Shown here: positions 39,545 through 50,330 of the stretch, piece by piece
Layout of the letters: each line of letters starts with the position of its first letter
Numbering within the stretch: the stretch's first letter is position 1
Source of the DNA: Effrenium voratum
Lineage: Eukaryota > Sar > Dinophyceae > Suessiales > Symbiodiniaceae
NCBI GenBank assembly: GCA_963377175.1
Contig: CAUJNA010000851.1
Coordinates: 1-64,000, forward strand
Reading direction: 5' to 3'
DNA length: 64,000 nucleotides
The notes under the pieces: generated by a model
What the model was told of the DNA's origin: nothing
Database searches by the model: none
Seen by the model: the letters and a program-made list of their open reading frames with translations, nothing else
Made by a program: the position numbers and the translations under genes

Positions 39545-40357
39545 ATGGGGAAGATCAAGCTGTTTCCTACGACTGAATATAGCAGCAAGCAGCCCTCTGA
39601 CCCCGTGGTGCCCCTGGTGCCATGCACGGGCATCTTCCTCGGGCCATCAAAATCGGGCAAAACCGTGGCTCTGATCAGCCTGATTCTGGAGCAGTATCGC
39701 GGCGTCTTTGAGAGAATTTACGTCTTCAGCCCGAGTGTCAACATAGACGACGGCTGGATACCCGTCAAGAAGTACATTGAGGAGGACCTGGGGGTGAACA
39801 CAGAGCGGGAGCAGACGTATTGGGACGAGTGGGACGAGGCGGCGCTGCGGCGCATCATCCAGCAGCAGCGCAAGATCACGGAGGCGTCCAAGAAGTTGGA
39901 AATGAAGAAACTGTACCAGGTGCTTGTAGTCATCGACGACTTTGCTGACACGCCGCAGTTGCACAAGCCTCACGGCGCCCTGGACACACTGTTCATCAGA
40001 GGCCGGCATCTGCAAATCAGCACCTGGGTGAGCTCGCAGAAGCTGAGGCTCATCAGCGCAGCCGTGCGGGTGAACATGCAATTCCTCTGCTGCTGGAGGC
40101 TGCGCAACCAGCACGAGCTGGACGCCGTCATTGAGGAGCTGAGCGCCCTGCTTCCGAAGGAGCAGCTGTACCGGCTGTACGAGCAGGCAACGCGGGAACC
40201 TTACAGCTTCCTCTTCGTCTACTACCTGAAGCCGAGGAATGAAATGTTCTACAAGCGCTTTGAAGAGCGTTTCGCATTGGAAAGAGAAGCCGATGGGAGC
40301 GGCGCTCAGCTTCCTGGGCCAGAAGCTGTTCGCCAGCTCCACGCTGATCAACGCTAG
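39545..40357 (+). CDS. Packaging ATPase of the second element
   Basis: A full-length, uninterrupted homologue of 1798-2589, 270 residues, roughly 88% identical. Walker A GPSKSGKT and Walker B VLVVIDDF are intact, as is STWVSSQ. The C-terminus is seven residues longer (QLHADQR) because the next stop differs. It overlaps the start of the penton fragment. It is the only clearly intact gene of element 2, although everything around it is rearranged. Confidence 0.88.
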   Translation: MGKIKLFPTTEYSSKQPSDPVVPLVPCTGIFLGPSKSGKTVALISLILEQYRGVFERIYVFSPSVNIDDGWIPVKKYIEEDLGVNTEREQTYWDEWDEAALRRIIQQQRKITEASKKLEMKKLYQVLVVIDDFADTPQLHKPHGALDTLFIRGRHLQISTWVSSQKLRLISAAVRVNMQFLCCWRLRNQHELDAVIEELSALLPKEQLYRLYEQATREPYSFLFVYYLKPRNEMFYKRFEERFALEREADGSGAQLPGPEAVRQLHADQR

Positions 40358-40511
40358 ATGCGAGAACATCTCCTGCTGCACCTCCGTCGCAGCCGTCCAG
40401 CCGCCCGTCGTCCGCAGAACGGGCGGCTTCCTTAGAAAAAGGATGACGACTATCTACGTGGACAGCCGCAAGAGGGTAGCCGGCTCGGACAGCGACTTCG
40501 AGGTCGACCTG
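40293..40511 (+). pseudogene. Penton protein N-terminal fragment
   Basis: Matches the first ~73 residues of the element-1 penton protein (MGAALSFLGQKLFASS to SDFEVDL) and then breaks at GACCTGGGG. Comparing it with 2546-2770 shows mostly silent differences, which supports the longer start. Confidence 0.8.
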
Positions 40512-40514
40512 GGG

Positions 40515-40760
40515 TCTCCACAATGGTACCCACTCCGCTCTTCAGCGTGATCTTGGAGAGGATGTCGTCGCCCAGGTTGCCCAGCACTTTGCTGGCGTTG
40601 GCCAGCTGGGCGCAGCGCAGGTAGACCTCGTTGCGCGCCATCATCCGGACGAACTCAAAGACCTGAGGCGGGCGGCGCGGCGGGGAAGTCCGCCGCGTCA
40701 GGAAATTGCTGGCGCAGCTCCAGGTCGTTCAGAATGAGCCTGTTGCCGTCGTAGGCAACG
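40515..40760 (-). pseudogene. Inverted internal fragments of the penton gene
   Basis: On the minus strand this reads NEVYLRCAQLANASKVLGNL and GDDILSKITLKSGVGTIVET, the middle of the penton protein, and then a shortened upstream part (AYDGNRLILND). The segment has been inverted relative to 40293-40511 and has internal deletions. Confidence 0.75.
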
Positions 40761-40764
40761 CTCA

Positions 40765-40860
40765 GACTAGCTCGCGGGCGAGCTCCAGTTCCGGGTAGTC
40801 ACGCCGGAGCCTGCCTCCGCCCAGCTTTGACCAGCTGGCGCGAGACATTGAGGCTGCTTA
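40765..40860 (+). pseudogene. 3' end of the Gly/Ala-rich virion gene
   Basis: Reads PPPSFDQLARDIEAA and stop, as at 5635-5678 in element 1. The core-like gene, the small gene and most of this gene are missing between it and the penton fragment. Confidence 0.7.
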
Positions 40861-40910
40861 AAAAAAAAAAACCTCCTCGGGGAGAGTTTTTTTGCACTGT
40901 TTTGCGCTAC

Positions 40911-40946
40911 AAAATGCTATTACTCCAGTGCCTATATCAATATAGG
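40911..40946. repeat. Left half of a palindrome interrupted by the retrotransposon
   Basis: AAAATGCTATTACTCCAGTG then CCTATATCAATATAGG. The matching right half, CACTAGAGTAATAGC, is at 49376-49390. Intact relatives are at 49412-49466, 49484-49537 and 57514-57564. Confidence 0.8.
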
Positions 40947-41170
40947 TATGCGGTCACCCGTGATAGCACATTAGTTCAGAGACAAAGAATGAAAAATTAA
41001 GATGCTTAATTTTTCATGCCCAAAAACTTTCCTTGAGCATTCGCTGTGCGATTGCAAACATGTTTTGCCTTGAGACTTGCCTTTGTCTGAATCGTGTTGA
41101 CAATCCTCAGATGATGCAGCATGGGCTGAGGTGGGAGGGTTGTCCCCATCTTTTGGAGTTGGCGCCTTGT
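40947..41170 (+). repeat. Split direct repeat A1
   Basis: 224 bases starting TATGCGGTCACCCGTG, repeated at 48756-48979 with one visible difference (ATTCGCTG versus ATTCCCTG). It contains the small palindrome AATTAAGATGCTTAATT. Confidence 0.92.
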
Positions 41171-41386
41171 GCCATGGGCTCGTGCCTTTCACGAGCAGCG
41201 GTTCAGCGACGTATTGTGCAGCGTTGGGCGCGTTTTCTTCGCCTTTTTTGCCGGATACGTTTCCGTCAACGCCTTTTTCATCATCTGGGTGTGCAATTAC
41301 AGTTGTTGCAAACACCTTTGCTGAGGAGGCTGTCTCGGTTTTACACGCTGGACCGTTAGATTGTGTTTCGGGTAAAGGGGGGTTTT

Positions 41387-43203
41387 ATGCCCTGGAGGAA
41401 AAGGACGACAAGGGTCATAGATCCTCCTGTCGACATGGAAGATGGAAATGTTGCAGAATCTTCACATGGTGCTTCCTCAGGACCCGAGATGCATGGCCAT
41501 GGGATTTTACATCAGTTCAGGTCGGGTCGCTCAGATGATGGCGATCCTGAGCTCATGGAGGCTTTTCCTGAAGAAGGGCGTCAACATATTGATTCTGGAG
41601 GGGACGAAGGTAATTCCGAGGAGGAACTGCTTTCACAAGATGACCATGTTCAAGAAGAGGGTTCTGACACAAGGACTCCTTGGAGTGTAATCGGGGAGTC
41701 TGTCAGTGAACCTCGAGGCGTTGCTGCTTTGTCAAGCTTCGACAACAAGGTCTTGTTCCAGAACGCTGTGATTGACAATGTAAGGACTTGCAATATTTCA
41801 TTGCCCTGGGAGACGGGAGTGTTTGCGCAGATCTTTGATGGAAGTGATGCAGACCTGGTTCCAAGGATGCATGCAGTTTCCTTCCCTTTAGACGTGGCGT
41901 CTTTTGCCGAAGCATCTCTTCATGCAGATGGAGCTAAACAAACCTGTTCAGCAACGCCAGGCAAGCCGATTTTTGCAAAGGCTTTCAGCTGCCTGAGTGA
42001 CACGTCGTTCGTGGAGGAGCGTTCGCAACTATTTTCTGTGGGTGTCAGGAAGTGGTGGGTCATTATTGGCCGCAGCATGGACGCTTGTCAGACGGGACGT
42101 ATCATCAGAGACTGCGGAGAAGGCGCAGACATGGAGTCGCATGCCTTGGAAACAATTGGTGCAATCATGGGTACAAGATCGCCTCACACTGTGGTCAAAC
42201 GTGCTAATTCTATTTTGGCTTTCCTCAGGTGGGGTGATGCGCAGCTTGGTGTCTGTAACCTTTTCAGTGAACCCAATATTTGGAAATACATTCAATGGTT
42301 GAGGACATCTGACTCAGGGCCTACATCCGCTGCAAGCTTTGTGTCTGCTTTGAGATTTGCTCATTTCATCCTTGGGTTTGCAGATTCAATCAATGACTTG
42401 GTGAGCAGGAGGATTGCAGGTTTGAGCGAGCAGATTTTTGCAACGAAGAGAAAATTGAAGCAGGCTGCCCCGCTCTCGGTGGAGCAAGTGAAATTTTTGC
42501 ATTGTGTCCTGAAGGATGAGCATCAGCATGATATGGATCGCGCCAGTGCAGCCTATTTGCTTATTGCAATTTACGGCAGGTGTAGACATAGTGATCTGTG
42601 CTTTATTCAGGACGCTATTCCGGATTTTGGACCTGAAGGCGGTTTCCTGGAATTGCGGGCTACTGCTCACAAGACGGGCCGAACAGCGCAGCGGAAGGCT
42701 CAGCTTCTTCCGATTCTCATTCCGGCTGTGGGGGTCACGGGCGAAATGTGGCTAGATGCTGCTGCTAGCGCTTTTCAAAGAGTTGGTTTGATTTTGGATG
42801 GAGAAGTGAACCAATCTTCAGGCCGCCAACCTCGGACTCGGTGGATGCCTTGTGCAGGCGTGGCCTTAAGTCTGGTGAGGCCACGAACCTACTTAGGGAG
42901 TTCCTGGCACTGAACGCAGATGGTCGGGATCTCAATGCGATTTCATCACATTCGTGCAAAGCAACCGTCCTCAGTTGGAGTTCGAAGTTTGGGTTGGACG
43001 AGTACACCAGGTCTGTTCTAGGAAGACATGTTTCTGCTACAGTTTCAAGCTCGGCCTTGTACGCAAGGGATTTGTGCATTGAGCCGGTGAGGAAGTTGCA
43101 GGAGCTGATTAAGCAGATTGCTACAGGTGTTTTTCGCCCAGATGCGCCCAGAAGTGAATTTTTCGGTGCGTGGTACCAACACTGGTTGATGAACCGTGTG
43201 TGA
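41387..43203 (+). CDS. Tyrosine recombinase of the retrotransposon (frame break)
   Basis: Catalyses integration of the circular DNA intermediate. After an acidic N-terminal region, the catalytic domain shows YGRCRHSDLCF (first Arg), AHKTGRTAQRKAQLLP (Lys region), SSHSCKATVLSW (H-x-x-K where most have H-x-x-R), SVLGRHVS and SSALYARD (nucleophilic Tyr). The first frame runs to 42913; coding passes by one base near 42800 to a frame ending 43203. The ATG at 41387 is the first in frame. The order, with recombinase upstream of Gag and Pol, differs from DIRS1, where it is last. Confidence 0.8.
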
Positions 43204-43562
43204 CCAAGGACGAGCCGGCTGATGAGCTTGAGAATGAATTCATTGTGATTTCTTCGGATGAGGATTCGACATCGGACTCATCCAGTTCGACAGGCTCGGA
43301 TGGCAGCTCTAGCAACCCTGGATCTGAGGTGGGCCAGCCACTTGCGAAGATGCCTCGCCTGATTCCTGGTGATCCCAAAGTGGGCAAATGGTTCACACAC
43401 AAGAAATCAAAGATTTCGCATTTCTGCCGCAACTTCGAGAGCCTGGTTTCGCCTGTTCGCCTTTTTGTTTGTGGCAAACGTTTGAATGATAATTACGAAC
43501 CTGTCCTGCCGGGTAAAGAACCTTTTGCGGACTGCATGATGTGTAGAAGGAGTGCCTTCTAG
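43170..43562 (+). CDS. Acidic, Cys-containing tail of the recombinase gene
   Basis: A 130-codon frame overlapping the end of the recombinase without its own good start. It has an acidic Ser/Asp run (ISSDEDSTSDSSSSTGSDG) and then VGKWFTHKKSKISHFC, FVCGKRLNDNYEP and FADCMMCRRSAF, a Cys/His pattern that may bind zinc. It is probably the C-terminal domain of the recombinase after a frame change. 43563-43938 shows no coding signal. Confidence 0.45.
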   Translation: MVPTLVDEPCVTKDEPADELENEFIVISSDEDSTSDSSSSTGSDGSSSNPGSEVGQPLAKMPRLIPGDPKVGKWFTHKKSKISHFCRNFESLVSPVRLFVCGKRLNDNYEPVLPGKEPFADCMMCRRSAF

Positions 43563-43938
43563 CTGGAATGCCAGCTCAAGTGTCGATGGACACGGGCTAT
43601 GTGGCCCATATGGAAGATTGTGGAATGCCACAATCGTTGAGTGTTTTTGTTGCAGACGTCCGTTTGCAGTAAAGAGGAAATGCTGCGATGGCAGCTATAT
43701 GTTTCCTTCTGCGATGGCAGCATGTGTGTCAAGTGTGCTGCGATGGCAGTATACTTGATGGGGTTTCCTGTGGAATCTGTTGGATTCCCTTCGCAGATGT
43801 GCGGCTCAAGTGTGAACAGAATATTTTCTGTTGAGCTTGATTGTTTTGCAGGTTTGTAACTTGTGTGATGACCTTTGAGATTACATGTTGGTGTTGGGTG
43901 CTAAACTTGAGTTGTTCCAACCTTTGCCGTAGTTTGAG

Positions 43939-45156
43939 ATGGCTCTGCTTATTGAATCAGAGGCTCATTTCTCACAAAGAGCCCAAGAGATCAACTTGGG
44001 TGCTGGTGTGCTTAGGGCGCTGAAGCAGAATGGTATTGCTACGCTGGGAAGTCTGGCCTATGCGTTTGGCCAGCCAGGCCAGCCCCTGGATGAGGGCGCT
44101 TTCGGTGAGTGGGCGAAAGGGATTGCAGGCGAAGGAATCTCCCTGGGGATTTGTCGGCATTGAAGAGAGCCCTTTTTGAGTCGCAGACGATGGTGCTAGC
44201 AGCTCTTAGAGATCAGGTTTCAAACCCTGATAGCCAGGGTGCGAGGCATCTTCCTGATGCAGAGAGAGAGAAGAGGATGGACAATCTGAAAACCTCTCTT
44301 GTGGGGGTCATAGTGGAAGGACCGCTTGAGCCAAGCCACGCCTTGTTGGAGCTATGTGCAAACCAATACCAAGCCAACCAGCTGCAGTACATCAAGCCAG
44401 AGAAGTGCACCTCGCGTATGCACGAAATCACGACAGGAAAGCCAAGCACCAAGGAGTTGCAACTCGAGGCCAACAAGCTGGTGGTGAGAGAGCATGTTGA
44501 GGTGTCAGAAATGACGATTCACAACTCGCTGCTCTTGCAGGAGGCTTTCGTGGGTTGGCTTACGTTTTCAGCAATTCCGTGTCGCATGCAGCTTATGAGC
44601 GTTATCTACAGACGTTGTTTATGCACACGAGTCGTGAGCCTCCCCCGGGTTGCCAACGTTGTTCGCTTTCTCAGTTGGTGCAGGCGGACCGCATGGTCTT
44701 TATCCGGTTGATCGAGGAGAACGTGAAGCCGCGTAGGAAGCCCGATGGAACGTATCCAATGGACCTTGCACTGACAGCAGCATTGCAGTCTTACCATGTG
44801 AGCTTCACGCTGATGCCGTTGCCCGCCAGGGTTCCTGGAAAGCCGTCCGCTGACCAAAGGGCGACGCCAAATCCGCCACCTGCAAAGAAACTGAGAAACG
44901 AGGAGTCCGGCAAGGGTAAGGGGAAATCCAAAGGAAAAGATGCAAAGGGGAAGTCCCGCAAGGTGGCTACCCCCTCTATGCTATCCTCAATGCTGGGGGA
45001 GTGGCTACCACACCAGATGGATCGCCGCTCTGCTTTGACTACGTCTTGGGACATTGCAACCGAAGTGTTACCGATGGGCAGTGCGTGAAAGGTAAGCACC
45101 TTTGTTGCGTGTGCTTCGAGCCGCATTCCCTCAAAGAGCACCGGAAGTCGGCCTAG
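43939..45156 (+). CDS. Gag-like protein with CCCH zinc finger (frame breaks)
   Basis: Starts MALLIESEAHFSQRAQEINL. Frames change near 44155, 44550 and 44985. The first two thirds are helical; then comes a lysine-rich tract (GKGKGKSKGKDAKGKSRK) and a terminal finger CFDYVLGHCNRSVTDGQC followed by KHLCCVCFEPH, ending at 45156. A helical body, basic linker and Cys/His finger fit a nucleic-acid-binding Gag. It overlaps the start of the polyprotein, suggesting frameshifting for Pol expression. Confidence 0.55.
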
Positions 45157-48100
45157 CACCGGATGATGTTTCATCGGATGCGATGAGCAGTGCAGCCGGT
45201 CTCCACAGGAGTGGTTTGCCGCATGCGCGCGAGGCACGCCATTCTGAACGACCTTTGCCGTTGGAAGATACCGACGAGCAATCTTTTCCCGACCCAATTG
45301 AAATAAACTTGAGTGACACTGAGACCATTGTCTCAGATAAGCATGACGTTGTGGGCGACTCCTGCAGGAGCCCAGCACCCTCAGCTCTGAGTGCTCCTTT
45401 TGTGCTTGAGATTTTCGCTGGCACAGCCAGAGTGACCTCTTGTTTGCGACGTTTAGGTTTGAACAGCAGCTTGGGCGTTGATCATGCTAGGAAGATGCCG
45501 AATGCCCCCATTTTGATTTCCGACTTGACCTCCCAGGACGGTCAGGAGCTATGTTTGCTTTGGGCATCTAGCGACCAGCTGTTGGGCATTCATGCAGCTC
45601 CCCCTTGCGGGACATGCAGCGCCGCGAGACAAATTGTGCTTCGTGACTCATCAGGCTCCCGCATTCCGCAACCAATGCCCTTGCGATCCCAGGAATACCC
45701 GGATGGGCTTCCGCACTTGCACGGAAAGGACAAGATCAGGGTGGATGCAGCCAACTGTCTTTATGCTTTTCTTGTGAAACTTTTGAACCTGTGCCATGCT
45801 AGAGGTTTGGTCTTCTGTGTGGAGAACCCTCGGAGTTCCTGGTTTTGGCAAACCAGTTTTTGGAGGTCCCTCGTTTGCCCCACAACTTTCACAGTTCATC
45901 AGGCTTGTGCATACGGTGGCCAGCGGCCAAAGTGGACCGCCTTGGCCCACAATTGCAGACATTTCAAGAAAGTTTCGCGCTTGTGCCCGGGTGTCAGTGA
46001 CTCTCACACTCACTTGCCGTGGGGTCTCGTGCGCAGTGACACTGGCAAGATATTTGCAACCGCAGAGGAGACTGCGTATCCTCCCCAGCTTGCTTGGGAA
46101 ATTGCGAAAGCATTTGCATGCGAAGCAGTGGACAGAGGCTGGCAGCCACCGCCATGCGCTTTTGAGATGATGTCGCAGTCCAGCGACTTACACGCTTTGC
46201 GTGCAATCACGGGCCAGCAGCCTCGCGCATCAAAGATTCCACCTTTGGTGCCCGAGCATAGACAGGTAATTGTGCTACGTGGTCCGTTGAATGTTTCGCT
46301 GCCTGTTGCGCCAATGAGCCGGCTCAAGGTTCCCTGGACAGCTCCAGCTGGCCTGGAGCCCGCTGGATCGGTGGTGCCTGCCGAGTCCCAGCTGCTTCGT
46401 GTGTCTCCTTTTCGGCCAAGAGGGGGTGTGAGGGACGAGCTTGCTCCTGTCACTGGGTTCCTGGACAAACATTCTGTTGAGATTGCTTGGGGTGTGCCTT
46501 TTTCTCCTACCCAGTTTGTTGCAGAAGCTTTGAGGGTGGGTCATCCTCAAAACCTTGACCTGGTGCTGCCTGGAGCTTTGGCGTGTGTTGTTAAGAAACT
46601 TGCTGCCGAGGATCTCGCTTCAATAGCAAAAATGCGTTTGGAGTGCATCAGGCATTGGACTGCCAGAGCAAGAGAATTGGCGCCTGCTGAGAAGTCCTTG
46701 AAGCGTAACATGCCTGATAATTTGAGATGCCTACTTGCCCCAAAACGCATTCTCCTGTGGGAAGAAATGCTTAAGGCTTGTGGTTACACCGACTTGGGAG
46801 TTGTTGCCGAACTTAAGGAGGGGACCGTTTTGACGGGAGTTGTCCCCCCCACGGGTGTTTTTCCTGCTGCCTTTAGGCCGGCCATAGTCAGAGAAGAAAC
46901 CCTAAAGCAATTTGCGAGGACTGCCAGGAAGTCCATCTTGTATGCGACAAGGTCCTCCGGTGACCAATCCCTTGATGAGAAAGTGTATGCAATGACATTG
47001 GACGAGGTTCAGTCGGGGTGGCTATCGACGTCCGGTCGCTACCGGATGATGCTGTCATTAGCAGGCGTTTTGGGCTTCAGCAGCCAAACAAAGTTCGTCT
47101 CATAGATGACCTTAGCATCTCTCAGTTGAACTCGACCGTGCAGGCTTCCGAGTCGCCAAGGCCTCAATCGACTGACGTTATTGGGGCTTTGGTGATGCGG
47201 CAGTTGCCAGGGAAAAGTTTGTTGGGACGGACCTATGACTTGAAGTCTGCCTATAGGCAGCTAGGTGTTCACCCTGCCTCCCGCTGGGCCAGCTACATTG
47301 CATGTTACTGTCCCAAGGAAAAGACCGCCCAAGTTTTCAGGTTGAGAGCCGTTCCGTTTGGAGCGACGAGGGCCGTTTTCTCTTGTCTCAGGATTGTGCA
47401 GAGTATCTGGCATCTGGCTACCTCAATGTTGCATATCCCGTTGAGCGTGTTTTATGATGACTTTGTGGTTTTCTCGGAAGTGGGTTTGGACCTCGACAAA
47501 CCAGGCCTTTACGGGCCTCTTGGATTTGCTCGGTTGGCGATATGCAATGGATGGATCCAAGTGCTGTGAATTTGCCCCTTGTTTTGATGCGTTGGGCATC
47601 ACGATTGACCTGAGTGACTCTCGCATAGGCTTAGCTCGTTTTGCCAACACAAAGAAGAGGTGTGCAGAACTTTCTGAATGTCTAAAAGGAATTCTTGCAA
47701 AGGGTCGATTACCTAAGAAGGAAGCTTTGCGTCTGAGGGGTCGGATGCATTTTGCTGACTCTCAGGTTTTCGGCAGGACTAGCAAATTGTGCCTGAGAGC
47801 CATCTCAGATCATGCACATTTTCAGACCTCAGAAGAGCTTACCGAGACGTGTGCGGACGCCATACGGCGCTTTGTGTCATTTCTTGCTTTGGGAAAGCCG
47901 AGGTTCCTGTGTGCCCATCGGGAAACGCCTTGGTTGGTGTTTACCGACGCTTCGTATGAACCGACAGATCGTGTGTGGCCTGCTGGACTTGGTGCAATTG
48001 TGCATGATCCCATGGGACGTGCGCTCGAGTACTACTCTTTGTCCTTGACACATGGTCAATTAGAAGATTTAGGATCAAATGAGAAAAAGACCTTGATTTT

Positions 48101-48446
48101 TGAGCTTGAGCTGATGGCCGCATGCGTTGCTTTCTCTACTTGGGAAAACATGTTTCAGGGTGCACCGGTCCTATTGTTTATCGATAATAATTCTTGCAGG
48201 GACGTTGTCATTTCAGGAGCAGCCCGCTCCAGGATGGGCCAGTGCCTTGTGAGAGATTTGTTCGAGACAGAGGATTGTGCCTCACTTCACTTGTGGGTAG
48301 CACGTGTGCCGTCTCCATCCAACCCAGCAGACATGCCCTCGAGACGCGATGTTTCTTCTCTCGAAAACAAAGGCGCAGTCCGCCGCGATGTATCTGCAAG
48401 GGTAGCGGAACTTGTCCAGAAATGTGCCAAAGTGAGAGTCGGATAA
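45102..48446 (+). CDS. Pol: C5-methylase-like domain, reverse transcriptase, RNase H (frame breaks)
   Basis: The first frame (to 47105, no clear ATG start) holds a methylase-like domain: FVLEIFAGTARVTSCLRRLG (motif I), IHAAPPCGTCSAAR (motif IV, catalytic-type PPC) and FCVENPRSSWFW (motif VI). RT follows in a second frame: KVRLIDDLSISQLN, RTYDLKSAYRQLGVHP, VPFGATRAVFSCLRI and VFYDDFVVFS with the YDD site. A third frame, from ~47500, has the RT thumb (RLRGRMHFAD) and RNase H: VFTDASYEP, ELELMAACVAF, LFIDNNSCRD and PSNPADMPSR. DIRS1-type elements carry an adenine-methylase domain; here the type is cytosine-like. All catalytic residues are visible; frame changes lie near 47060 and 47500. Confidence 0.8.
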
Positions 48447-48449
48447 AGG

Positions 48450-48754
48450 GGGGAGAAGGCCTAGAATAAATTGCCAAAGTTTGCATCAGCAATACCGTGT
48501 GCAGCATCGCTTGCTTAGGTAACTTTACCCTTGTGTGTGCACCTGTGTGCCTGCCTGAATTCTAGAAGCATCAGAACCCCCATGCCACCGACGAGAAAAG
48601 CTGCGCGCCAGGCATTCGGACTTTTCGGGAACCTGTGTGTTTGCAGGGGCTTTCGGTTTTGCCTTGATTTCCTTGGGTCTCGTCTGGATGTGCTTGACCC
48701 TTTTGTCTAAATGATGTTTGGAAATTTTTGGGCGGTTCTTTGGCTCAAAACTAA
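48450..48754 (+). repeat. Split direct repeat B1
   Basis: 305 bases starting GGGGAGAAGGCCTAGAATAA and ending GGCTCAAAACTAA. By eye identical to B2 at 49070-49374. It follows the Pol stop directly. Confidence 0.93.
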
Positions 48755-48755
48755 G

Positions 48756-48979
48756 TATGCGGTCACCCGTGATAGCACATTAGTTCAGAGACAAAGAATG
48801 AAAAATTAAGATGCTTAATTTTTCATGCCCAAAAACTTTCCTTGAGCATTCCCTGTGCGATTGCAAACATGTTTTGCCTTGAGACTTGCCTTTGTCTGAA
48901 TCGTGTTGACAATCCTCAGATGATGCAGCATGGGCTGAGGTGGGAGGGTTGTCCCCATCTTTTGGAGTTGGCGCCTTGT
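48756..48979 (+). repeat. Split direct repeat A2
   Basis: Second copy of A1, one base after B1. The 90 bases between A2 and B2 contain a short extra, diverged copy of the beginning of B (CCTAGACTAAATTGCCAAAG). Confidence 0.92.
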
Positions 48980-49069
48980 CCCGCCCGCCCATCCCTGGCG
49001 CCAAGTCAGGTGTGCAAACGGCAAAGCCTAGACTAAATTGCCAAAGTTTGCATCAGCAATATTGTGTGC

Positions 49070-49374
49070 GGGGAGAAGGCCTAGAATAAATTGCCAAAGT
49101 TTGCATCAGCAATACCGTGTGCAGCATCGCTTGCTTAGGTAACTTTACCCTTGTGTGTGCACCTGTGTGCCTGCCTGAATTCTAGAAGCATCAGAACCCC
49201 CATGCCACCGACGAGAAAAGCTGCGCGCCAGGCATTCGGACTTTTCGGGAACCTGTGTGTTTGCAGGGGCTTTCGGTTTTGCCTTGATTTCCTTGGGTCT
49301 CGTCTGGATGTGCTTGACCCTTTTGTCTAAATGATGTTTGGAAATTTTTGGGCGGTTCTTTGGCTCAAAACTAA
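49070..49374 (+). repeat. Split direct repeat B2
   Basis: Second copy of B1, forming the right end of the retrotransposon. The next bases resume the interrupted palindrome. Confidence 0.93.
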
Positions 49375-49411
49375 ACACTAGAGTAATAGCTTTGGCGCGG
49401 TTTTGCGCTAC

Positions 49412-49466
49412 AAAATGCTATTAGTCCAGCGCCTATGTCAAGATAGACACTGGACTAATAGCTTTT
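49412..49466. repeat. Palindrome of the AATGCTATTAGTCCAG family
   Basis: AAAATGCTATTAGTCCAG pairs with CTGGACTAATAGCTTTT around a short imperfect centre. Preceded by TTTTGCGCTAC, as are its relatives. Confidence 0.85.
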
Positions 49467-49483
49467 GCACGGTTTGCGCTGAA

Positions 49484-49537
49484 AAAATGCTATTCTTCCA
49501 GTGCCTACATCAATGTAGGCACTGGAGGAATAGTTTT
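49484..49537. repeat. Palindrome of the same family, variant arms
   Basis: AATGCTATTCTTCCAGTGCC pairs with GGCACTGGAGGAATAG around TACATCAATGTA. The arms differ from the neighbouring copy, with mostly compensating changes. Confidence 0.85.
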
Positions 49538-49564
49538 CCTTCGCCGTACGACTCAAAATGCGTG

Positions 49565-50118
49565 TATATAAACAAGCGTCCCCAGCTCGCTGAGCTCCTT
49601 CTCCCCCACAACCTCTAGGGTCTGCCGCATCCCGCTGACCAGCGGCACGTCCTTCATCGACCCCGAGTCCATCAAGATCGCCTTCCGCGTCAGGAACACG
49701 GACGGCACCAACCCGCTGGCCCCAGCCACGCCCAACCCCGCCTGCTTCGTCCAGCGCGTCCAGGTCTTCGCCAACGGCCAGCGCTGCGACGACATCAACT
49801 ACTACGGCCGCACCGTGGCCGTGCATGACCTGCTGAAGGGCCGCGAGTACAACCGCAACAAGGCCATGGAGGGTTTCGACTACGCGGACGTGCTGCTGCG
49901 CCCCACCATGGTGGGCATCCTGCGCTGCGGGAAGATGCTGCCGCCGCAGCTGAACCTGGTGATAGAAATTGAGTTTGCGGACGCCACGGGGCCACGCTGA
50001 GCGCCGACTTTGAGATCCAGAACGTCCGGTTCACCTTCAAGGGCCTGGACGGCACGATGACGGACCTGTTCATCCACCTGGTGTACCAGCTGGCGGGCGT
50101 CTCTGCGCTGGACTAAAA
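49565..50118 (+). pseudogene. Deleted second-element capsid gene
   Basis: Reads SSLSSFSPTTSRVCRIPLT through RVQVFANGQRCDDINYYGRT and GYADVLLRPTMVGILRCGK-like sequence to EIEFADAT. It then jumps, after a deletion of about 150 codons, to the C-terminal part (FTFKGLDGTMTDLFIHLVYQ) and a stop. The first ~35 codons are missing. Remaining codons match element 1 closely. Confidence 0.8.
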
Positions 50119-50203
50119 AAAAGGCCCGGTTTGATGCAGAGTGGCGCCAGCTGGTGACGCTCTCCGGCACGGGCGTCTCGGTGCTGGCTAAAAAAAAAGG
50201 CCC

Positions 50204-50243
50204 GGTGTCCCTCTGCATCATTTTTGATGCAGAGGGACACCGC
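50204..50243. terminator. Perfect 18-bp hairpin after the capsid pseudogene
   Basis: CGGTGTCCCTCTGCATCA and its exact complement are separated by TTTT. It lies between two stretches of A-run plus GGCCCG (50118, 50191, 50279). It could be a transcript-end or processing hairpin; that use is not shown. Confidence 0.5.
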
Positions 50244-50330
50244 GTTTGAAGTTGAGGGACACCGCCACACAAATGACAAAAAAAGGCCCGCTGTCCTTCT
50301 TAGTCGTTTTTGACTACAGGTGGAAGCCAC

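Larger units (their letters stand above)
40947..49375 (+). mobile_element. Tyrosine-recombinase retrotransposon (DIRS/Ngaro-like)
   Basis: An 8.4-kb element with split direct repeats in the order A1-genes-B1-A2-B2, the diagnostic layout of Ngaro-type tyrosine-recombinase retrotransposons, which integrate through a circle and leave no target duplication. Genes on the plus strand: tyrosine recombinase, Gag-like protein with a CCCH finger, and a polyprotein with a C5-methylase-like domain, RT and RNase H. Repeats A differ by about one base and B appear identical, so insertion is recent, although several frames are shifted. It is nested in the second virus-like element. Confidence 0.85.
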
